Source: Bugula neritina
Taxonomy: Eukaryota > Bryozoa > Gymnolaemata > Cheilostomatida > Bugulidae
DNA length: 64,000 bases
Assembly (NCBI GenBank): GCA_964035545.1
Contig: OZ037773.1
Span: 3,713,251-3,777,250, forward strand
Direction: 5' to 3'
A model generated the notes under the pieces. That model saw nothing but the letters and a program-made list of their open reading frames with translations, did no database searches and was not told the DNA's origin. Below, piece after piece: positions 32,801-45,600 of the stretch. The stretch's first letter is position 1. Each line of letters opens with the position of its first letter. The position numbers and the translations under genes were made by a program.

Positions 32801-35800
32801 TGAACATGCTTGGAATCAATGGTGTGTAAAGAATAGAATTAGCCAAAGTTTGTCTAGAGGCAGGGTATTCATCGAAGCTGTCTAGATAATTGTTAACATA
32901 GCTGTCTTCTCTTGTTTTAGTGTGTTTTTTCTGTCTATTTATATTTTATAATAATAGTTGGTATAGTCAGTAAATCAGTATAGCAGTCAGTAAACTCATG
33001 AATGAGTGTTTTTCCTATTAGAAATTTATATTTAACTTATTTTCATCTCCCCTGTAACTTTGAACCATTCCAAACAATGCAAAGTGTGGAATATAATTTT
33101 TTAAATTGAAATAAAATATATAAAGTGTATAAATAAATTTTGGACCTTGGCTCCGTATTGACTCTGATTGTATTATATTTATTCTCAGCACAACCTGGTG
33201 CCGTGCAGTCTGGGACAGTCTCGAAGAACAACGAGTTTAAAATAGCTGTATATGTCGTGGAGACAACTCCAGATAGTGGAAAGAAACTCATAAACTCTGT
33301 AATGACCGACTCCGTGGAAATTATTAGTGAGTTAGAGTTATCTCCCCTGTTGCATAATCTGTATATTGGATATAGTCAGATAACTTTTCTATATATGACT
33401 TGTTTTTAATGTTTTAGAATTGTTTAGTTCAGTCCTGATCCTTTGTAGCAAAATTTCGAGTCTAAGCAAGGATTGTACATAAAAACCAAAGTCAATTTTT
33501 TTAATTATTTGCATGAGATTATATTACATTGGAGTTTTACAGTTTTTTTTTCTGTTCTCCAACAATAACTTTTCATAAACAAAATTCGAAAAAATGTGAC
33601 TAACCTAAATAATCTTTCCCTAGTATCCAATGTTTCCACTAAATAATTATATTATTTACTTTTATCAATACAAGTACATCCATTTTTTAAGATTTTACAT
33701 AAAATAATTTATTGTTCCGTTAATCTTGTTATACTTGTCTCCTATAAATTTCCAACATACATTGATGTTTGTGACATCAATTATAGTGTTGAGCCTTTGA
33801 AGTAGTCTTGAAGTACTGTTATGTTTTGCTTTCAGCTGATTCGTTCAAAATAAAAAAAGTTGTGCCCTGTGAGATTTCAGCCAATGGTGGAGAAATTGTC
33901 TTAATTTGTCAACCTTTCAAGTCAAGCGCAGGTAAATGTTTTTTAATTTCACGATATTACCACTATTAAATTTTAGCAAAATAAAGCTGCCCTCTGTCAA
34001 ATATATGAAAATATTATGTTGCTTTATTTAGAAAAATGTTTAGATTTAGATGGCTTTCGATGCAATAGACCCATTTCAGCACTGATCAGTAACTAAAACC
34101 ACAAAAATGCTTTCAAGTTTATTTCCGTCAAATTATGCATGAAGAAATATTTTTAAAAAATCTTCTGAACTGCTAATACATGTGCATATATCAAAATATC
34201 TATCTCCTAAAATAACAATTTTATAACATAATTAGAATTTTAAGTAGCCAAACTTTAAATTTTTAATGAGTTTGCTCTTTATACAAAGGTTCAACCTATT
34301 CACTTTGGGAGGACACAACTTTTAATTATAAAGGGGATATCAGGGACGACTGAAAAGGGTCTATTATTTTAAAAAGTTGTAAAAGATTGTCAAATCTCTA
34401 CAACATTACAACAACTGTAAAACCACCTGCTTGATCAGGAAGAAAAATGATGAAATAATAAATTTAAAGATCTTCTGTTGAAGTCGTTTTGTTAGCTGCT
34501 TTGTAAAATATTCTGATTTTTAAGTCTAATTTCACTTGTAAAAAGCTGTTTCTTCTATATATCAACAATATTATTGAGTTGTTTATCAATAAAAACAGTT
34601 GAAAATCTTGTGATGAGGACAACTCCTAATCTGTTGTTTTATTACTGGTAGTTATATGTCATATTCCTGTAAGCAATGGTGATTTAGACACAATGGCTGT
34701 TAAATTTTGTGACACATTTGGCTGGGAGATTACGAAACCATTGAATAAGAAGAATATTCATGAAAGTTCAGTCATTAAACTGGATGCCCCGAAATATCCT
34801 TCTCCGCAAAGTAGACGCTCCAAAGTGTTTATCAAGCTGTGCTCAATGACCTTGAGAAAACCTAATGCAAGTCCTGGTTTCCCTTTTACTTACAGTAAGC
34901 ATTCAACTAGCAACTAGTTGCTACTAGTAAATAGTAACTAGTTGCTAGTAACTAATAATTAATTACTAGCAACTAGTTACTAGTCGCTAATAACTAGTTG
35001 CTAGTAACTAGTTGCTACTAGTAAATAGTAATTAATTACTAGTAACTAGTTGCTAGTAACTAGTTGCTAGTAAATAGTTACTAGTTGCTAGTAAATATTA
35101 ACTAGTTGCTAGTAAATATTAACTAGTTGCTAGTAACTAGTTGCTAGTAACTAGTTGCTAGTAACTAGTTGCTAGTAAATAGTTGCTAGTTACTAGTGAT
35201 TAGTTACCAAAATACTAGTAACTAGTCTCCACAAACCATTGATGTTCTTATTTTATTGTTAATATCTTGTTTTGAAGTGAGTGTAATCCTCAATATAGTG
35301 GTCTTGAAGTGAATACTGTATATGCATATAATATTAACAACTATTTCTGAAAGGTATTTCATGGTGATTTCACTATTGTTCTGTTATTAGCTATTGTTAG
35401 TTTGTTTTTCTCATTAAAAATAAGTCTTATATATTCAAATTGTATAATATAATTGTTTTTAATTTAGTTTCTGATGAGAGTGTATGCAGACCTGATCGAA
35501 AAAGAAGGAGAATGAAAGGAAATATTGAGGTTAGCAATATACCTATAAAATATTTGTATCGAAATGTGTGTAAGCGTAAGTGTGTATGTATAATGTATAT
35601 GTGGGTGGGTTTGCATGTATGCAGCATGTATGGATATATACATAGATGTAAGCATCAGTGAGTTCATACATTGTGCAAATACAATTGGTGGACATCTTGT
35701 GTTAATATAGTAAGTCAAAGTTACTTTCTAAACATGTTGAAGTTATATTAATAGATCATCAGTTATTTCAAATAACTAAAAGATAATCAGATTGTTGTCC

Positions 35801-38094
35801 AGTAGTAATGGCATTGGATTAGTAATGGAACAAATGGCAAAGTAGGTAAAAATGGCACATTTTCAATATTAAGGTTCAGGGTAGTGGTTTAGGTTTGGGG
35901 TTGAGGGTTTGAGTTTGAGATTGGGAAAATTTAACAAACTGTGCCGTTTTACCTACTTCTCTATTTGTAGCATTATTACCTGTGCCATTATTATCTGTGC
36001 CATTATTACCGGACACCCATTTGATTATCTGTGCTACTTTTACCTAAAATCAATAAAATGATCAGTTCATTGATATCAAATTACGTTTTTATTACCATTC
36101 CTTGTTCATAGGTTGTGAAGAAAAAGCTGGCAGTTGTTGCGGACAATGAAGACGTGCCGGCTGTACTCAACAGCATCTCCTTGTCTTCTGGTTCCTCTGC
36201 CGGCTCCTTTCCGAGTAACGAGAAGTCGGTGATCGAGTCAGCCATTACGAAGTCACTTGAGTCAGAAACTGGTGCTGCTTACCAACACACTTCCATTCAG
36301 ACATGCGCCAACTCCGTTGACATCGGACAAAGTCGCAACATTGAAAGTGAACTTCTAAGCGCTGCTTCACAAGGTGAAAGCCCTGAAAACAGAGCCGAAG
36401 TCGGTGGTCTGTTAAATGTGGTGGTTGGCTCAATGCTGCACCAAACTCAACGTGTCTCTAATTTCCACTGCTCTGATCAGAATCAAAATTACTTCTCTCC
36501 GAGCTCTGCTGGGAAGGGTGCTGCAACTCTACCACCCCATCCTTCTAATGTGGCTTGTGGGTTCTCTTCTCAAGATACTGGATTCCTACCAGTTGGTTTC
36601 TACGCTTCTCCGATTCACCAAATCAGCAACTCTCAAGGCTCAGCTGTTACTAACTCTCACACAGATGGTTTTATGACCAACCACCTTGCTACTGCTGTCC
36701 ACTCCCACACGAATGGTGTCATGACCAACCACTTTACTCCTGGTGTCAACTCCTATACGAATGATGTCATGACCAACCACCTTGCTACTGGTGTCAACTC
36801 CTATACGAATGATGTCATGACCAACCACTTTACTCCTGGTGTCAACTCACACACGGATGGTGTTGCTGCTGCTACATCTCATCATGTAGCTCATACCAAA
36901 GCAGAGAGCAACCAAGCTCCATATTCCAATCATACTCCATTAATGTCAAATCAACGGAGTCTTTGTTCGTTAGACATTGCATCTGACCTGCACCCCTGGC
37001 CTTCGTTCAGTGCCGTGAGTAGACAACAGACCACCAAGGTGTCTGGGGGAGATAATTCGAGTCTGAATCTGAGCGAAGAAGTAAGTTAAATAATGCAAAT
37101 GTATGTTAAACAGTGCAGCTGTAAGTTAACCGGTGAAGCTGTAAGTTAAATAGTGCAGGTGTGAGTTTAACAGTACCTTTGTGAGTTTCAGTAAAGTACA
37201 TACAGTTGGTGCATACTCTGATAGGTTAGTACTCTGTATATGAATATATGAAAGCCTTAAAGTATTTAAGATAAAGTTTTACAGTAAGTTATAATCAATT
37301 CACTAGGTTCATATTGTTACCTACAAACTATACTGTTACAACGTGATACTTGGTTTTACTTCCAACTCTGTATCTTTTGTTTTAGCTGAATGATAAACTT
37401 TCTTTTCGGGAACTGTTATCTTCAGACAAGGTTTGTTTTAATCAATTTAAATCTTTGTGTTTTTATTCAAGGAGTTAATACTACTTTGATGTAGAGTCCA
37501 TTTTTACATTTTGCATCCTGGTTCATTTTTTTCCAATGAAAATGTGTGCCACTCCTTGGTCATAATTCAGGTATTTTTAGTTTACTTTTATCTACAACTC
37601 TTAGTAACATATAATATCAATAATTTTGTATAATATATAATATAATATAATGTATGGCATACTATATAATATATAAGGGTATATTATATAATGCATATTC
37701 ATTATCATCAGAACCATAAAATATGTATTTATCCAGGGTTATTCTCTCTTGTTTTAGAATTTAGATAGTGTGATGAGTACGGGCTCCAGCTTATCCACCC
37801 CGCCATCTAGTCTAGGTCAACCCAAAGAAAAATCTGTACGAGACGTGGTAAGTTGGCATCTGGGTGCCAGTTTGACAGTGTTTTATCTTATTACCAGAGC
37901 TAGTAATACTTTAGTGAGTAAGGTATAGTCACTAAATAACTGGTAGAGTCACTGGTAGTGGTAGTAGCAGCAGTAGTGGTGGTGCAGTAGTGGTAGTAGT
38001 AGAAGTAGTAGTAGTAGTAGTAGTAGTGGTAGTAGCAGCAGTAGTGGTAGTAGTAGTAGTAGTAGTAGTGGTAGTAGTGGTAGTAGTAGTAGTG

Positions 38095-38148
<54 letters not shown>

Positions 38149-38153
38149 ATAGC

Positions 38154-38184
<31 letters not shown>

Positions 38185-38240
38185 ATAGTAGTAGCAGTAG
38201 CAGCAGTAGTAGTAGTAGTAGCAGTAGTAGTAGTAGTAGC

Positions 38241-38272
<32 letters not shown>

Positions 38273-38482
38273 CAGCAGTAGTAGTAGTAGTGGCGGTAGT
38301 GGCGGCAGTGGCAGTAGTAGTGATAGGGGTGGTGGTAGTAGAGGTGCTAGTTGTAGTTTAGTCACTGCAGTAAGGGTATTTGTAGTAGTGTAGTCCCTAG
38401 GACACAGGTGCTTGGGGTAGTATAGTCACTAGGGCGCAGGTACTTGTAATTTCCTCTGTATTTGCAGATTATGGGCCAATAA
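29852..38482 (+). CDS. Divergent Rel/NF-kB-like protein (Rel gene 2), 13 exons
   Basis: Predicted nuclear RHD protein, 707 aa (2124 nt). Exons: 29852-29910, 30042-30129, 31055-31236, 31847-31888, 32727-32821, 33189-33326, 33836-33931, 34652-34894, 35468-35529, 36112-37080, 37386-37430, 37758-37847, 38468-38482. RHD-N spans residues 9-200 with the eroded loop KIRYLDKDG (21-29) where RFRYxCEG is expected. QVKVIAFCVTD is the following beta strand, and GRIKIAQCSKDLVRKCLEER matches the family LGIxxVxKKxVxExLxxR. The IPT domain (about 203-314) has FKIKKVVPCEISANGGEIVL and FGWEITKPLNKKNIHESSVI. RKRRRMKG in exon 9 is the NLS at the family position. The 323-residue C-terminal exon is Ser/Asn/Thr rich with a 16-residue repeat. 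There are no ankyrin repeats. Exon 4 needs the weak donor GTGTGC. Only part of the DNA-contact loop remains, so DNA binding is uncertain. Confidence 0.88.
31562..31583. repeat. (AC)n microsatellite
   Basis: Eleven AC units in intron 3 of Rel gene 2. Confidence 0.9.
31979..32205 (+). mobile_element. Complete tRNA-derived SINE
   Basis: Head GGGAGCAGCCGTGATCTAGG with A-box-like GATCTAGGGG and B box GGTTCGAGCCC, body AGCATCCAGTCATAATTGC, then TTTAACAAAAAAACTTTTCA and GTGACTATAAACTTACGTGA. This is the reference copy for the split or partial copies elsewhere in the window. Confidence 0.82.
32334..32458. repeat. 20-bp tandem repeat in Rel gene 2 intron
   Basis: About six copies of GTAGTCACTACTAAACGGTT with drift. 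Confidence 0.88.
32571..32604. repeat. C-run/G-run inverted pair
   Basis: Eleven C, a 14-base spacer containing TTAATGCTGG, then nine or more G. It can form a GC hairpin in an intron of Rel gene 2. Confidence 0.7.
34898..35225. repeat. CTAGTAA/CTAGTTG degenerate repeat
   Basis: Dense alternation of CTAGTTG and CTAGTAA words that are nearly self-complementary at CTAG. It begins right at the donor of the gene 2 IPT exon. Confidence 0.88.
35795..36014. mobile_element. MITE with TAATGGCA inverted ends in Rel gene 2 intron
   Basis: Left end GTCCAGTAGTAATGGCA and right end TGCCATTATTACCGGAC form imperfect terminal inverted repeats. A second inner pair, GAAGTAGGTAAAA-like, faces itself. The middle is G-rich and telomere-like (TTAGGTTTGGGGTTGAGGG). 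It has no coding capacity. Confidence 0.6.
36640..36860 (+). repeat. 48-bp coding repeat in Rel gene 2
   Basis: In-frame 16-residue units of the type TNHFTPGVNSYTNDVM, four to five copies, in the C-terminal exon. The 48-bp length preserves the frame. Confidence 0.88.
37945..38345. repeat. (AGT)n trinucleotide repeat, about 400 bp
   Basis: Nearly pure AGT/GGT/AGC triplets in the last intron of Rel gene 2, ending about 120 bases before the final 15-nt exon. Confidence 0.96.
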
Positions 38483-41400
38483 TCTACAACTGGAAGGCAG
38501 TCTCTCTATATCCCAGAACCATGGCTATGCTTGCCATCTCTTTGAATCTGATAACAGCGTGGAATATCAGTTAACTCTTATTGTCACAACACAACCTTAC
38601 ACATTATTTTATATTTATTATGCCGCTTGTTATTTTTCTTCTCTTTAACTACCTTTTACAGTCAGTATATTGCAATGTCTTGAGATACAATGTAATTGTG
38701 GAACCTTGTTTTTGCCGTTTTCCAACTATTCTTTATAATATGTTGTATATTGGCAGTATAGTTTTATTTGACTGTAAGAGTTATAAAAATTTGTCAGAAT
38801 TGTAAAGTTTATATTTCAATTCGAAAAAATTAATTTGCATTTTTTTTTTCATTTTGAAGTAATATGTCTGCTAGTTGTGGGTTTGAAGGTGACTGTTTGT
38901 CCGGTTCTTTATTCGCATCTCTTAAGGGAGTCAAAACTGTCAGAGATCCATCTTTCTGTACAAGAATATTTTCACCCCCTGATGTACTTTGGCTTTCCAT
39001 CTGGTTGCAGTTTTGGTGCTGTACATCTATGGGTTGAGGGTAAAAAACAGTGATTGAGATAATATTTTAGTTTTATGGATTTGCCTACTTCTTGCCTCAT
39101 TTAATTTTCCTGAGTTTTTTCAACATCTATTACTTTTCATTCCGATAATAATATGACCTGTTTCCACCTGTTGGTGTGCTATTGATAAGCATTTCAGACT
39201 GACTGTGGATAGTATTTGTCTGGCATTCTGACCATTGTACGAATAATAAAGCTTCTTTGCTTATATTCCAGCAATTTGATTGGTTGATGGTATGTCATCC
39301 AAGCTTTAAATCATCGATCAGAGGTGCAGGCGAAACAGCTCGATGTATCTTTATCGTGATGCTTGTTATTAGATTTAGACTTCACATTTCTGGGTTTGCC
39401 ACAGAAGATACGAGAATGTTCTGTTTCAGTACCAACGTTAGCATTTGATGAGATCGTATTTCCTGGCTAGTTGTTAACGTTTTCTACAAACTTCCATTTA
39501 CTCTAAATGCTTGTGTCTCGTTAGATTGGCTTTGGTTGATAAAGTAGCCGGGTTTCCTTGGTAGCTATAGCTTGAGATCTTTGATAGAATAAACATAGTC
39601 GAGTTTCTTCATAGTCGTCTCTCTGTCTTCTTTGGTTTGAGTGATAGTTTCATTGTATTAGCATGTCACAGTTTTTGTTCGGCTTGCCTCCCTCCGTTTT
39701 GAGAAGTTATAAAATGTCTATGTTAAGTCTGTGCTTCATATTAATGCAAACTTTCAACCTCAGATTCGAACCAATAGTTAGACTAGAGTCGCTTGCTGAT
39801 CCATAGCCAGCAGATGAAAAAGTGGATAACAGCGAAAGGTTTAAATATATAAGTTTCGAATATTCTTCGTGTTGCAAGTTTTGTCTGAGAAATGTATAAT
39901 TTCTCGATTTATTAAAATGAAAGCAGAAAACAGTTTACTATTCGAAGGGATGTTGATGCAAACAGGTTCTTCAAGTTGTCTGCCCTGGCAGTAGTGGGAT
40001 ATAATAATTTCAGAGTTAATATGACATTAGTAAGTCCTTGCATCCTTCAACTTTATTTTCATTATATGATGACTATTGTCAAAGGTTGAATATATTTTTT
40101 ATGAATGTCTACCAAATGTCTAAGGTGGACATTGTATTATGCTAATTTGTGCTTTTCCTACATAGTTGTGTTGTGAAATTAAACTCGTCAGCAGTCATGC
40201 AAAGATCATAATAAATAATATCTACAGAAACAATGCAGCAAAATTTTTCAATCTCTTCACTAGGTTTATAATGGTTTTACCTATTTTAGTTTTCCACGGT
40301 TGAGCTATGCATGTATCTTGTATTTTAATCAAGAAACTTGTTGCAGACACAACTTTGATACTTATTTAATTCATTCTTCAATATACGGATTTTCAGTTTT
40401 TGCTGTGCTGTCTTATTGTTGAATTGTTATGTGCACCTATCAAAAAACAGTTATGCTGATAGGCATAACTCAAAATTAAGTAAAGTTGTTCTCAGTGGTA
40501 TGAAATATAGTGTGTAGGTGGACTTATAAATAACATGGATAATATGCAAATAGAGCAGAGCTGTGAATACATAAAAAATACAAGTTGAAGGGACTTGGGT
40601 TGTCAAAGCAAGTGATCAACCTAGAATTGTAAAGCACAACCAGACCGAAGCCCTAATCCGAATAGGAGCTAGAGCTAAAGCTAACAAAGTTTGGTTGGGA
40701 CACCAAGTCCTGAGCTTCGTCGAAGATTATTGGTCAATAATTGAAGATAATAATTACCAAAATTTATTGGTTAATTAATATTTCGTAAATCTATTTTAAT
40801 ATTAATTTTTCTGGTAGTTTTTGTTGGTTTTTATATGATAGCTGGCATTACCAGCAGAAAAATAACAAAATTCAATTCTGAGTATCCAGAACGAATCGCA
40901 CTTAGTGTCACGCGAGTAGGCCTAATAATATTACTACCCGTAGCTAACGTCATGCTGTAGACATTAAGTACAAGTAAACATTGTTTAACAAAATATCGGT
41001 GTGTTAAATAATTTGTTTTATTACGGTTTGCGCTAAAATATTTTTCTAATTAAGCGATAATGTTATAAAAAAAAATAACTTTTAAAATTAAATTTACAAA
41101 AACCATTCTGTACGTCATCAAGTATACAAAGTAAACTAAACTAAAAGTGTAATACAAGGGAGATTAATCCTAAATCTCATTTGTACAGAATTTTGAGTCC
41201 TCCGTATATTTGTGTAAAAAATAATTTTGAAACATTTAGGAGTTGTCTTCTTTAAAAATTATTCGCAATCAATAATTCTTTCTGTTATTGACAGAATTCG
41301 TAGCGGAATTACATCTCTATCAGCTCATAACATCTACATACAAAGGGTCAAAGTTTACTACAAACTCGATCACTGAAAAAAACTGAAGATTTTTAGCTCG

Positions 41401-42627
41401 AAAACTAATAATAGGCGATTGTGCAGGTTTGTGCGGGTTTGTGCGGGCCTCGAAATCGATTTTTTAGTTTTTTAGGTCTTAGAATCAGGGGAAATTATCA
41501 TAATTATAACTAAACTTTATTCCATTTCTGAATTTAATGATACAATTACTTGATACTGATACTCACTTGATAGTAATAATAATAGTAATGCTGATGACAT
41601 TTATATTCATAGTTTTAAATTTAATCAAAGTACTTCAGAATAAATAGAATTAAGTAACCATTGAGGCGCAGTTTCAGTTTGAGTTAGTCAGTTACTGTTA
41701 GTGTTAGTGTTACGCTTACTGTTACTTTTAGTTTTAGTGTTATTCTTATTGTTAGTGTTACTCATACTGTTAGTGTTACACTTGCAGTTAGCGTTACAGT
41801 CACACTTAGACTTAGAGTTAGTCTTACTCTTAAGCCTTAGTCTTACAGTTACTCATAGTCATAGTCATACTGATGGTCATGGTGATACTCATACTGGTTA
41901 CATCAGTCTCAGACTTGCTCTTGGTGATAGTTTCCATTACTCATTAGTCATTAGTCTTTATGGTTGAGTTATTACTTATTAGTTACAAATATTAGTATTA
42001 CTTATTACTATAAGATTAGCCTTAGGTCTATAGCTATAAGTTAAATTTATAGTAATAACTAATACTAATACTAACACTGCAGATAAGCTCTTCCATCTGA
42101 TGTAAATGTTAATACATAGCAGCCAGTAACCTATTTATGTAACAGTAATAGGCTAATAGTTAAATACTAATAGTAATAGTAATACTGATAGGCAATAGCT
42201 ATTGCATATACTTCATATTATAGTTTTTCATTATAATTTTATTGTAAAACTAAATCTTAATCTATTACTATTACTATAAAATTAAACCTAAAGTTCTATA
42301 AGTATAACTATTATTATTAGTTTTATACTTAGTCTTATAGTTATACTAATGCTTACTCTTAATATTTTTGTCAAATTCAATGACTATTACTATTAGTATT
42401 ACTGTTAGTATTACTTTTAGACATTTCGATTTAGTATTTGGTATCACTTTTGCTATCGCTTTTACTATTATTCGTACTAATAGTATTATTAATTGTTTTT
42501 TATTTATTTTAATTTTATAAATACAATTAGTAATATTTATCCATTACTATTAATTATTCATTATGAATATAATAGCATTATATCATTGCAATATAACCAT
42601 TAATGATCTTTTTAGTTGATCTTTATT
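38483..42627. other. Gap between Rel genes 2 and 3, no gene recognised
   Basis: Contains the gene 2 3' UTR (AATAAA near 39245) and unrecognised AT-rich DNA. From about 41560 there is degenerate TTACTATTAGT-type simple sequence up to the gene 3 start, resembling that at 27.1-29.5 kb before gene 2. Confidence 0.55.
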
Positions 42628-45600
42628 ATGTCTGAACCAAAGCCACCCTCAGGAGCAAAACCAGCATCTTATAACCGGTCACTAACCAAACCAGTTCAAG
42701 CGACAGGTGAAGGAGAGGGAAACTCCACACTTGAGAATCTGAGTCAGCTGAAGTCTTCTGTTGGGTAAAAAATCTGCTTAAATCTTTGAAAACATTTATC
42801 TTTTTGTTTTTTTTCAAGCTGGAGTTAATAATTTTTAATGGCCAAAAGCATTTATTCATCCACAAAAACTAAGAATTCAGTTTTTTGATGTTATACAGCA
42901 CTACATTTAGCCTTGTTTTTTTCTGACTATCAGCTGTTGAAAAAGCATTATCTATTTTAGTGACTGGTTTGTTTTGTTAGGTTCAAATCTCGTGAGCATG
43001 GTGGAGTGCACATTGGTACATTTAAGTGCGTGGTGAGTATGTACGCATATTTTCAGTACTTTGCTTTTTACAATGAGTACATGAGTACTATATAGAAGTA
43101 ACTACCTGTATATGCTCGCTTACTAATCAGTCTGCTGTTACAGGCCCGCAATGTGCCAGAGGAGTACCTCTCTTCTCAATGCTTGAAATGGCAAGTGGCT
43201 TTCTGTGATCTAAAAAAGTCAATTAGCGAGCATGACTTGTTTTCTGTAGAGAACTCTTGCCTCTTCAGTGTTTCGTTTGATCCTCAGACAAAGACGTAAG
43301 ATTTGTTTTAATAATGTATAACTAACTGGTTTTTCATGTAAATATTATTCATTGCATCTTAGCCCATACATAAACGCCTGGAGTTATTTTTTTAGATTAT
43401 GCATTAAATAGAAAGTGCAACTCTATCACGTTGAGTAAGTAAACTTTAGTTCCCATTTCCATCCCCTTTAGATTGTTTTATTGGTACTAACTATGTTTTA
43501 TGTTTAAATATTAATGTTTGGGTGGTAACACTTCTACTAGTCTTACTATTGTGTGGGCTCTTTTGGATATATCTGTTGTCTGAAAATATCTGGTGTTTCT
43601 ATCAGAATTGGAATGAGGTCTTCTTTCCTGGTAGATAATAGTCATAGATAGTAGAGCTGCGTGATATAGAGGAACTTTATTATCTAATAGTGCAAATAAA
43701 GTGCTAGCTTAATACAGTAATCTGGAAAAGGATCTTGCGTTTAACATTGCCCATGGATCATGTAGAAACATTATTCATTTAGTATAATAAAATATGACCA
43801 AGCATGTAAACAGCTATTGCTAATTAATAGCTTTGTCTAACTACCATATTAACAATAGATTATAAAACTGCAGCATGCTAATATTAGATGAGTATAATAT
43901 TGGATTGAGTAGAAGAATTTGTGTTAGTAAGTTGTCTTACCTATCCCACATCCTATCACTCAAACTCAACTCCTCTTCTGTTATTCAGTTGTGGCTGTTG
44001 CTAGTTATTGAGATTTGTGATATTTTTTTATTAAGTTATTTCATATTTTTTTATATTCATTTCTTTTCATTTTAATGTAAGAATTTGACTAAACTTTCCT
44101 GATATTGTATAAATGAATTAGAACTCACTCATCCAAGTTTATAGTCGCTATCCCTGTGAGAAAACTCATGATGTAATTTTTTTTTAAAATCAGGCTAAGG
44201 ACTTATTCAGATATGGCACAGGAACAATGATGACTGGATGCTCTTCCTAACATCTCCAATGGCCTTTACTGGGTTCAAACCCATGACTCCGCGTTTACTA
44301 AGCCAGCGCTCTAACTCCTAGACCACAGCTGCTCCTTATTTATTATTGAAATTAGAACTGATTCGGTCTATGCCAATGCCTGGGTCAGATTAAATATTGA
44401 TTCAACATTATTTTAAACATGCTTCTTTCGACATTGTACGAAGGCTGTTATTGCAGGTTGGAAGTGAAAGTGAAACTGGGTATGTGTGGCTCAACGGACC
44501 CTGAAAAGATAGAAGAGCGGAGGAGAAAGCACAAACTTCTTCATGGTAACTCTTAGCATTAAAGGTTTACTTTTAGTGTGAAGTATTTTCTTAACTTTTC
44601 AGGCAATCTTTTTTATGAGCTCTGGACTTGAAGATGTAAACATATTTTCACTTAAAATCCTTTCACTTAAGGATACAAACTATTTAATAGTTTTTCCAAT
44701 TTTACACCTCTACCCTCAGTATGTTGCACGCAACCCTTGTGTTGGCTATTTCTATTTGCTATTTAGTACTTTAGTGTCACACATCTTTAGGGTTCTTATC
44801 ATTATTAATATGTGCATAGTTTTCAGTTCAAGGATTGTTTACTTTGTTCACAAGTATTTCCAGTCTTACAAGTTTGGTTTCTTTCTATAAGGCTTTGGTG
44901 AAGTTGAAGAGCATTATGGGGTAGGAGATGGTCATGTCGTTGTGCCGTTTGTAAGGCTTATCAACATACACACCAAGAAGGACATCTGCCGTGTACTCTA
45001 CCTGCCACCTATTTATGACTCCAGTAAGTAGTCTTTTGCTTTTTTGTTTCCTCTAAGTTTCATCCCCTCGGCTTTAGAGAGAATCTAATGTTTCCGTCAG
45101 AAGACTCCTATTTCATCATAAGTCTCTGAAACTAGTCATTTGCAGTGTTTAACATTTTTACATTTCGGCAAGTTTAAGCCATAAATTCACCACTGTTGGG
45201 ACAAGTTTCAAGGTCACTCATGATATCGTGATGAACTATTAATATTATGCGCACCAATGGTATCGATAGCATTTGTATTCAATATGTTTTAAGGTGTTAT
45301 AATAAATATTATTCGGGGGAGGAAACTTGCATATATCTACGATCTTCAATATGTTGAAAAGTGTTGTAGTGTGTTTTACCTTTGTATATTTCCTGTAAGT
45401 ATGATATTTCGTGCTGCCGTTTATACCATAATTATAATATGCATGTTGACAGTTTGGAAGAATATTCATTATTTTTCATTAGTCTGTTGGTTGTTGCAGA
45501 TGTATATGTTACTCCTATTGTGAAGGGCTGTCAGGCTGAGGAAGAGAGCTCTACTCTAGTTTTTCATCTCAAGACGTCAGCCAAGACCAGTGAGTTGGGA

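Noticed and set aside
37949-38365. Poly-leucine and poly-valine frames
   Set aside because: Trinucleotide repeat with no gene context.
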